Assembly: GCA_963585895.1 (NCBI GenBank)
Contig: OY757904.1
Location: forward strand, 383,571-447,570
DNA length: 64,000 nt
DNA from: Sepioteuthis lessoniana
Taxonomy: Eukaryota > Mollusca > Cephalopoda > Myopsida > Loliginidae
Direction of reading: 5' to 3'
A program made the position numbers and the translations under genes. Position 1 is the stretch's first letter. Each line of letters opens with the position of its first letter. Below are positions 55,801 to 64,000 of this stretch, in pieces. A model generated the notes under the pieces. The model ran no database searches. It saw only the letters and a list, made by a program, of their open reading frames with translations, and was not told where the DNA came from.

Positions 55801-56160
55801 ATTCTTTCTATTCTGGCTTTTTCATCTGCCCCCCCCCCACATCTCGTGCGGCACCCGCCACAAATGCCACTGGCCTGGCTTCGGTGAGTCAGCGAAAGCC
55901 AACCGTCTTCTCCCGAGACAGTACTCAACTCAACTAACTGACTTTTTCAAAATCCCCCAAATCCTCCGCGCGCTTCTGGTGCATGATGTCACCCGCACTC
56001 TGTAGCCCCGTTTCCCATATGGGCTATTGTGACATCTCTGAGTGACACGTCCGCTCCGCGCGCACGCACGTGAACACCTGCGTTGATATTGCACCTAAGT
56101 AACCCATGCACTGAGCCGAAAGGTTCCCAGCCTAACTAAACCAAAAGGCATAAAGCGAAA
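55801..56160. other. GC-rich spacer between gypsy 2 and the I-group LINE
   Basis: No coding motif. It has a C run at 55,832-55,841 and CpG-rich segments (55,960-56,070). By position it should contain the 5' leader of gypsy 2 and the 3' untranslated region of the LINE, but no boundary, LTR or primer-binding site could be placed. Confidence 0.5.
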
Positions 56161-56249
56161 TCCCTCGTCCATTATATTACGCTTTGTAGATAACGTTTTA
56201 GATAAGCAGGATCTCATTTGTTGGCAGAGAATTGAATGATTTCAATTCA

Positions 56250-56900
56250 TCATATTTTTAGGTATATTCCTGTCTCTCTCAAGAAGGACAGAACGTCTTC
56301 TATTTTGACGTTCTTAAACAGATCCATCAAACTATTCACCTTGAGAAATCGCTTTCCGATGAGAGCGAGAGCTCTACATTCTCTGAGAATGTGTTTAACA
56401 GTGCAAGGTGATTTATATGTCAAACACTGTTGTTGTTCTTGTTTCAGTCTGAAAGAGTGAGCCTTGTATGACCAATGCGCAATAGGGTTATTATGACTTG
56501 TTCTCATCTTGATTTTCAGAGGGTTCATCTCCATTCTCCCGAAGTGGGCTGGATCTGAAAGTTTATTGTGAATGTTAATATTCCAGCGTTGTTGCCATTT
56601 TGCGTTAAGGAGTTTATTGATTTTGGGTTTCAGGTCAGTATATGGAATCCTGAAATTGTTGGGGGTCAGATCTAAGGCCGATTTTGCTACCGCATCTGCT
56701 CTTTCATTTCCTCTCAATCTGATGTGGCTTGGTATCCAGCATATAATTATTTCTTTACAATTAGACATTGAGTCTAGTTAACTCAACAGTTTAATAATTA
56801 GAGGATTGTCAAGTTTTTAATTACTTAATGATAGTAAAACCGAGAGCGAGTTTGAGAATATGATAAATTTCTTATGTTTGCTCTTCGAGCTGATGTCAAG
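56250..56900 (-). pseudogene. I-group LINE RNase H domain
   Basis: The 172-codon frame at 56,768-56,250 begins MSNCKEIIICWIPSHIRLRG then NERADAVAKSALDL, the second half of an RNase H with its His and final Asp. The upstream part, in another frame near 56,930-56,800, has RSPGNRPNS and KIYHILKLALGF, corresponding to the EARAI...FSDS section with stops. After the RNase H comes a Cys/His tail (CTVKHILREC) usual for this group. It would degrade the RNA template during integration. Confidence 0.82.
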
Positions 56901-57768
56901 AGTTAGGTCTATTCCCCGGGCTTCTGTTGTGAAGATGGAGCTTTCCGCAGGAGGGCTTTCTTGATAATTGTTTTATTTAAAACAGCTGCGCAAGCCGTTT
57001 TGTCATTGTCCTTGGAGCCATTCGTAAAGACATATTGGTGATCGGGATGGTGTTGGAGGATATTGTGAAATTTCTCCTTATAAGTAATGCGATGAGTTTT
57101 TGTTTTAGGGAGTTCATTGTTCGAAGATCATTTCCGGTTTTTTAATGATTATTCAAGGTGGTGTTTGTGGTTGGATGCTTCCATATATATCATTTAGAGA
57201 GATATTAGATTCTTCATCTGCAGGCCAAAATGTTTAATGGGCAAGATTTTAGTTTTGTATAGCATTGCAGAGCCAGTTTTTCACATCAGAGTTGTAGCGG
57301 TGCTTCATGGGTCTCAGCGTATAGGTTGTCAACTGGAGAAGTTCTGAAAGCTCTTAAGACCTGTCTTAGGCCTTCATGGTGTATAGGTTTGAGCTGTTTG
57401 AAGAAGGACCTCCTTACTGACCTGTAGATAAAAATAGCATAATCTAGTTTTGAGCGAATCAGGGAATTGTAAAGTTTAAGGAGCGTTTGTCGGTCAGCTC
57501 CCCATTCTGTGTGGACGACCATTCGCAGAAGTTGTTGGACTCGGGATGAATGTTAATTTCCTGTCGAATATAACCAAAAGAAATTTATATTCGTCAACGA
57601 CGGAAATTTCTGTATCATCAAGTTTGATGAACTTTTGTTCATTTTTCTTAGTTGACAGAAATGTATGCATCGTGTTTTGCTTTTGAAGATTCTGAAACCG
57701 TTTGTGTTAGATCAATGAGTAATTTTCCGGATGCATTGTTCCAGTTGACGCTCTGCAATTCGCATATA

Positions 57769-58689
<921 letters not shown>

Positions 58690-59509
58690 TATTTTGATCT
58701 GGAAGTTATGCAGAATTCGTCAACATAGAGGTAATCCTCAATTCTAGGCGTGAGACACTTTGTGATGCTGTTTACTTTTACATTTACAATGTCACTGACA
58801 AAATACCCCCTTGGAGGACTCCCTCTTCCTGCTTGTGGAGATTAGAAGTCCGTAAGAAAACTCTTTATGAACTGGGGCAATCTGCCTTGCCGTCCCATGC
58901 TATGCAGGTCTTTTATTATTCCGAACCTCCTGGTGGTGTCGTAAGCCTTCTCCAGATGAAAAAAAAAAGACTGCTATAAGGTGTTGTTTTTAGATGTTGG
59001 CCTCTCTTATGGAGGTTTCCAATTTAACCACATGATAAATTGTCGATCTCCGCTTTCTGAATCCACTTTTGAGAATTGGTGATAAGTTTGTTGGAATTGA
59101 GCAACCAAACCAATATTTTGTTGGTCATATACTCTATGGTTTTGCAGAGGCAGCTAGTTAGTGCTATTGGACGGTAGTAAGCTGAATTTGAGCCATCTCT
59201 CCCTGACTTAGGCATAGGGATGATTGTTGCTATTTTCCATGATTGTGGGTAGTTACTGTTTATCCAGATGTCATTAAATATTGTATTTTGTATTTTGGTT
59301 GTATTTTTCAGAATTATTGGACTTACGTAGGCGGATAGCTGTTCCGCAGTCATTGTTAAACCAAGGAGTGCTGTGTTTGTTGAGGCTGCGGTTTTTGCTA
59401 TTGTTTCGTTTCCTATTGAGATGAGTGTTTCGGTGAAGTGTTTTGTTTGGTCTATGATATTAGGGTCTTTTAACAGTTTCTGTTTACACATAGTTTTAAA
59501 GACTTACCA

Positions 59510-60765
59510 GTTTGCTTTGTTTATTTTCCAGTAAAGGAGTCATGGAAAGGTTGTAAACTTTCGAGTATTATAGGGAAGTGATCACAGCTGCAGAGATCAT
59601 TATGGAATTTCCAACCATAGTCCATATAAATTACAGGATTGCATAAGCTTAGATTAATGGCTGAATAGGAGCCTGTAAATGGGTTGAAGTAACTATTGGA
59701 TTTGTTGTTTAGGATTCAGAGGTTATAAGTATTGATGACTTTTTCAAGATTTTTGCCTTTTTGTTGGTTTTCTGACACCCTCATACAGTACTGTGGCTAT
59801 TTAGGTCACCCAGCAATCAGTTGGATTTTGGTATCTCTGTGTACCACTAAAGCAGACGATCCCTTTGTCTGTTTTGACGCGAAACTAGACAAAGGGTTTG
59901 GACTCGAGATCTCGACGTGACCGGAAGTAGGAAGGGAACGCCAGTCAGAGAGTGAGACAAAGGGACTGAGAAGAAGGGAGTGGCGACGGACGACGGACAG
60001 GGCAGTCGACAACGGACAGCAGAGAGACCAGTCGGATGAGATGAGGTCCAGAGCAGTGAGGGAAGACGAGTCAAGATGATCAGCACTCCTTATGGGTTGT
60101 AGAATTTTCGCAAGAAATCCACGCTTGCGTTAGTCTATATATGCTCACAGGAATGCAGAGTGTTACATAACTCCTTGTCTTGCACTTTGAGTAAACCCCT
60201 GGCTCGTATTGTTCGTTTTGTTCGTTTGTTCTTTTTCTCCCACTCCCTCGATTGTATTTCTTGTAGCCGTAAAGAAATGTGCGATGCTCCTATCGGGACC
60301 ACTAGATGATCACCGGCCAAGAATATCGAAATGGTTCGAAGAAGTTGATTGTCAGGGGGCCGAGGGGGTATCGTCACATCTGTTCTACTTATTTATTTTG
60401 GTGTCACTTATAGGGTCGTGTGGTAGGATGTAGATGTTGCGGATGTTTATTGGCTTATGTAGGGTTGCCTTAACTGCGATTGCTTGAAGTTTGGTGTCTA
60501 TGTAGCTTTGGTGTTGAGGTATGTCATTCCTAACTAAGATCGAGACACCTCCGAAAACTGTTTCCGTCTTTCTTAAAATGATTGTACAATGTGTGGGTTT
60601 TGAATTTAATTTTATTTGACTCTTTCAGGAATGTTTCTTGGAGGGAAACTATTTTAGGGTTGTGGCTGGTCAAAATGTGTTGGAGTTCTTCATAATTGGT
60701 CCGGATTTCTTTGCAGTTCCACTGTATGAGATTTGGGCAACGTGTTTTGTTTGAGTTCTTGGAGT
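59510..60765 (-). pseudogene. I-group LINE endonuclease, split by a solo LTR
   Basis: APE-type endonuclease of ORF2. Upstream of the LTR (60,765-60,400) the minus strand gives LIQWNCKEIRTNYEELQHIL and PKIVSLQETFLKESNKIKF, including the first Asn and catalytic Glu blocks. Downstream of it (59,835-59,510) it gives LLGDLNSHSTV (Gly-Asp-x-Asn block) and CSCDHFPIILESL, the final Asp-His block. Key residues can be traced, but stops and frame changes are present. Confidence 0.8.
59840..60378 (+). mobile_element. solo LTR inside the LINE endonuclease
   Basis: A 539-bp insertion starting TGTACCAC and ending CGTCACA, flanked by the 4-bp duplication TCTG (59,836-59,839 and 60,379-60,382). A TATATATG box lies near 60,139 on the plus strand. 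It interrupts an otherwise continuous endonuclease homology. It is unrelated in sequence to the other LTRs of the window. Confidence 0.88.
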
Positions 60766-61114
60766 TTATTATGATAGATTGGGGTTATTTTCCTTTTTGT
60801 TTCTGGTACTATTTGCCTCCTCTGTTTCCTTTCTTTCTAAAAGGTTAAATCTGTTTTTGATCTCAGCGGTTTGATTTGGGAGGGTCAACACTTTCAGTCG
60901 TTCCCGTCCAGTTGATGATGGTGCATGATTCATTTTGGATTGTTGGGAGCGTTCACGTTTCACAATTCAGCTTGATGTTTGGGTTATCTAATCTAGTTGA
61001 AGGTGATTAGATTGGTGATCTGTGAGTATTAAGTTTAGCCGGTGATTTTTTTTTAGGGGTAGTAATTTGGGTTTGAGCAGTGGGGTTTGTTTATTTGTGG
61101 TAACTTTACTTTGG

Positions 61115-62046
61115 TTATTTCACTGGTTTTTTCTTTATTTGCACTGATTGATCTTGGTTGGGTTTGAAGTACGAGTGCAGGTTCTTTAGATGATCGTGGA
61201 ATTTCGGCCAATCATTCGGTTCCAGCTGGATCAATTTCTCCACATGAGCTTTATATCTGTGATCTTGATTGATTGTATCCTCCGTCCATGTAAAAGAGAC
61301 ATAGATGTTTTCGCCCATATAGGTACCTACTATTTTCCTTGCTTCCAGGAAAGACACATTCCTCTTGTGTTTCAACTGAAGTATCTCTTTCTTTTTGTAC
61401 GCTTCGCAAGATCTTGCGTAAACCGGGTGATTTTGTCGACAGTTAGCACGTCTCGTTTCCTTTAAGCAATCTTCCTTCATATGGTCCGGGTCCTTTTCAC
61501 CGCATTTGGCACATGTGTCGTCCTCTACAGGCTTCCTTGTGATGTCAACACTTTTGGCATTTGAAGCGCCTCAGAGGAGCTGGGACGCACTGTTCGACCC
61601 TCTCAACACAGTAGCCTATCTTCACCTTCTTGGGAATATGGGGTTGGTTGAATATCAGGATGTAGGTGCTGGTTTCTATTTTTTCTTCTCTTTTTCTAAT
61701 AATTATACTTTTTATATTTGTGAATCCTTTTTTCCAGAGCTGTCGACATCTCCTCTTCTGTTGCCAACACCAACTCCCTACTCCTGATAACTCCCTTGGA
61801 AGAGTTGAGTTTCTCATGCGCGTAGGCCTTGCACTTAGTTGTATGGAAAGTTTTCATGTTTAACATACTTTCTTCCTGCCTCCGGCTCCTCGCCTTGACA
61901 AGCAAGTTCCCTTTTCGGATTTTCTTCACGTTTTTCGTTGTAGCCCCTGTTGAAATAACTTTCTCAAAGAATGGGCGAGAATTTGGCTGGGCAGACCTCC
62001 CCCAAAGATTCAATGACAATGAATCTGGGGAAGTCTGCTGCCTCAC
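61115..62046 (-). pseudogene. I-group LINE ORF1 with zinc knuckles
   Basis: Gag-like RNA-binding protein of the LINE. From 62,046 the frame begins MRQQTSPDSLSLNLWGRSAQ, passes GNLLVKARSRRQEESML and, after a frame change near 61,790, HIPKKVKIGYCVERVEQCVP with RRFKCQKC. Three zinc knuckles follow: CQKC then HHKEAC (with a stop between), CAKC then GEKDPDHMKEDC, and a CR..H..C piece at 61,445-61,420. The last frame (61,480-61,115) ends in a lysine-rich tail. At least two frame changes break it. Confidence 0.78.
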
Positions 62047-62049
62047 CCT

Positions 62050-62560
62050 TTGAATCTGATTCTGACAGGTTTCGTTTTTTTAATAAGAGGATGCCATAGG
62101 TAGTGTATACTCGAGCTAAGAACAGGTTTTCGAGCCGTTGCTAATTTCACGTTTTCAGCACTGGTCAAATTCCTATCCTCTCAACGCAATTGACCCCCAG
62201 ACACCGCCTTTTAGCACGTAAAAGATAAGGATTGGGAACTTGCTGCAAGTGTAGATTTAAAATTACGGTCGGGATAAACATATAGGTTCTAGCACTTGGC
62301 ATGATCAGCCGATTGTTCGGATCGGGCCAATCCGACTGCCCGTCAGACTAAGTAAGAGCCAAAGTGGTATGTTGCAAGTCATTGACGACTCTGTCGCCAG
62401 ATCAATGATCCCGTCCTAGCGCTTTACGGGTCGCCACCCACGGCTAACAGGTGGTCCCATTGGAGGGATTTTACTTCTCTGCAGAGGTGTAATCGGCGTA
62501 TTCTATTGTCCCAACCGACAGGGCGTGTGTGTGCGGGTGTATGATTGTAGGTTGGCTATG
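62050..62560 (-). other. probable 5' untranslated region of the I-group LINE
   Basis: Relatively GC-rich sequence directly upstream of ORF1 on the minus strand, without an open frame. It includes a CGGGATCATTGATCTGGCGA segment near 62,396-62,415. The boundary near 62,520 is a guess based on where a GT-rich tract begins. Confidence 0.45.
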
Positions 62561-63129
62561 GATATGAATATGCACAAGGGTGCTTATATAGAGATCCGGA
62601 AATAGGAATGTTTGCCCCTCCATATATACAGTAGGTCCACCAGAGGACAGTCGGAAGGACAGGATCAGTTGGTCACCAGAAGAGGAGTGAGAAAAGATAC
62701 GCCAGCCAAATACACACGAACAGTACAGGGGGAAGAAGTCAGTCCGCTACAGAGACGCAAAGGGTCAGACAAAGGAGAATACAGAGAGCAGAAAATCTTG
62801 CAGTTTTTAGCTAAAAGTGAAGGCACCACAAACCGTCGATTTATGTCACACGAACTTCTTCCTCTAAACCTTTATTCAACTTTTTGTTTTCGCTTTGCTC
62901 TTTCCTGATATGACGGTCTAGGACTCAACGAGAAAGCAAAGTGTCGTACTACACCTAATTTCAATTACTTATCGCTTATCTCCCCTAGCTGTCCTTGCGT
63001 TTCCGGTTACAGATTTAAATGATCGTTTCGCCCGAATTCTCCGTCTTGTCTTGATGACTGAGACAATATTCCCTTTTGCCACATGAAACTTAAAGTCACG
63101 GGGATAGTATTGTAAGTAATAACTTTTTA

Positions 63130-63171
<42 letters not shown>

Positions 63172-63784
63172 GTAGTGCAACAGAATTCAGAATGAAAAAC
63201 GAAATCACCAAAGCTAATTTAAATTTCTGCTAAGTTTATTTCTATACAATTAGTATTCATGACCTCGGAAAAGACACAAATCCGAATCCCTGCATTCTGT
63301 CCTAACCCCAGATATTTTGATAATAATGTCTTGTCGTTGACTTTGTCATGTTACAGTGACTGAAAAAGTTTATGGATGAGTAAAGCACTTAGGCAAATTA
63401 CTCTTCCCAATCCTAACCCTACTGCCTCATCAAAATAAAAAAGAAAGAAAAATACTGATAATTTGTCAACTTTGACATTACTTATTTATAGTCTGGGACA
63501 GTTTAATTCACAATACGAGGAAACTGTTTGTAGATCAGTTAGTTACCTATCGCTTTACGGTTGCCATTCTGAGTGTATATGGTGAATGTATGTATTTAAT
63601 CTTTCCGCCATGGTCAATTTTTAAGCGGAGTAAAGCTGATTTGAATTAAGAGTTTTTTTTCTTCCCCTAGACTAGTCGCATTACTAAGGCAAAAGAACCC
63701 AGTCTGCCCTACTACTTACCCATAGCTAAGACAGAGAACAAATGGATTCCTATCCTTCCCAAGGGTATTAGCCAGTGATGATAT
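62561..63784. other. noncoding stretch with TA microsatellite
   Basis: A 98-codon plus frame at 62,612-62,908 is Arg/Gly/Gln-rich with no recognisable domain; it may be an old LTR leader. A TA run occupies 63,134-63,168. Nothing else was recognised. Confidence 0.5.
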
Positions 63785-63932
63785 AAGTCGTTCTCTGGAA
63801 ATGAATGACAACAGCAAAAGCAAGTCGTTCTCTGGAAATGAACGACAACAGCAAAACCAAGTCGTTCTCTGGAAATGAATGACAACAGCAAAAGCAAGTC
63901 ATTCTCTGGAAATGAATGACAACAACAAAAGC
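63785..63932. repeat. 37-bp minisatellite, four units
   Basis: Four head-to-tail units of 37 bp starting AAGTC(G/A)TTCTCTGGAAATGA and ending CAACAGCAAAAGC, differing at a few sites. The minus-strand open frame over it (63,981-63,712) repeats HSFPENDL-type peptides only because 37 is not a multiple of three and each unit shifts frame; it is not a gene. Confidence 0.95.
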
Positions 63933-64000
63933 AAGAACAAAGGCAAGTGAGTAAAGTAAATGCCAACTTTTTATTTGTCAAGAAATAAACAAAAATGGAG

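Larger units (their letters stand above)
49895..55860 (-). mobile_element. Ty3/gypsy element 2 with intact pol
   Basis: On the minus strand, Gag (55,800-54,585) and a full-length Pol (54,585-50,743) are followed by a polypurine tract and a 3' LTR (50,656-49,895). The Pol order protease, reverse transcriptase, RNase H, integrase is that of Ty3/gypsy. The matching 5' LTR, expected just right of 55.8 kb, is not visible, so the copy is 5'-truncated or rearranged. The codon use and GC content are distinct from the AT-rich surroundings. It is probably the youngest autonomous element in the window. Confidence 0.9.

Noticed and set aside
63712-63981. Open frame with repeated HSFPENDL peptides
   Set aside because: It is a translation of the 37-bp minisatellite.

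Overview
This window is metazoan genomic DNA: AT-rich, intron-era noncoding sequence full of microsatellites (CT, CA, TA, TAG, TGC/TGA) and transposable elements. I see no convincing intact host gene, no rRNA or tRNA gene, no CRISPR array and no bacterial-type operon. The repertoire (several Penelope-like elements, an L1-Tx1 LINE, an I-group LINE with RNase H, a restriction-like-endonuclease LINE, Ty3/gypsy elements, a ZBED-type hAT, a mariner and a decayed C2H2 zinc-finger fragment) suggests an invertebrate. A mollusc, perhaps a cephalopod, is my best guess; that is inference only.

Layout. 1-7.8 kb: microsatellites, a decayed Penelope-like element (about 3.3-5.0 kb, minus) and a decayed LINE reverse-transcriptase remnant (6.3-7.6 kb, minus). 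7,815-16,501: a Ty3/gypsy element on the minus strand with both LTRs and a 5-bp target duplication. Its RNase H is split by a solo LTR (9,596-13,513), which is itself split by a hAT transposon (10,066-13,052); each level keeps its own target duplication. 16.5-25 kb: mostly noncoding, with a candidate terminal-inverted-repeat element (18.5-19.6 kb), a solo LTR (20,738-21,466) and a zinc-finger relic (25.0 kb). 25,763-30,135: a complete LTR element without coding capacity, of the same family as that solo LTR. 34.4-39.5 kb: three pieces of a LINE with a restriction-like endonuclease. 39.6-41.3 kb: Penelope-like remnants.

42.9-48.7 kb holds a nearly complete L1-Tx1 LINE on the minus strand (ORF1 plus endonuclease/reverse transcriptase), broken by a few frameshifts. 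48.9-49.9 kb holds two Penelope-like fragments in inverted arrangement, one containing a hammerhead-ribozyme-like motif. 49,895-55,800 holds a gypsy element with an intact 1,280-residue Pol and a Gag that carries a CCCH rather than a CCHC zinc finger; its 5' LTR is not visible. 56.2-62.5 kb holds an I-group LINE invaded by a solo LTR (59,840-60,378) and by an internally deleted mariner (57,769-58,689). A 37-bp minisatellite lies near the right end.

The genes do not cooperate in a cellular pathway. They are layered, mostly dead mobile elements, and the target duplications let the insertion order be read directly. The items most worth following up are the CCCH Gag, the hammerhead-like motifs, the heat-shock-element promoter in the nested solo LTR, and the coding-free LTR family.
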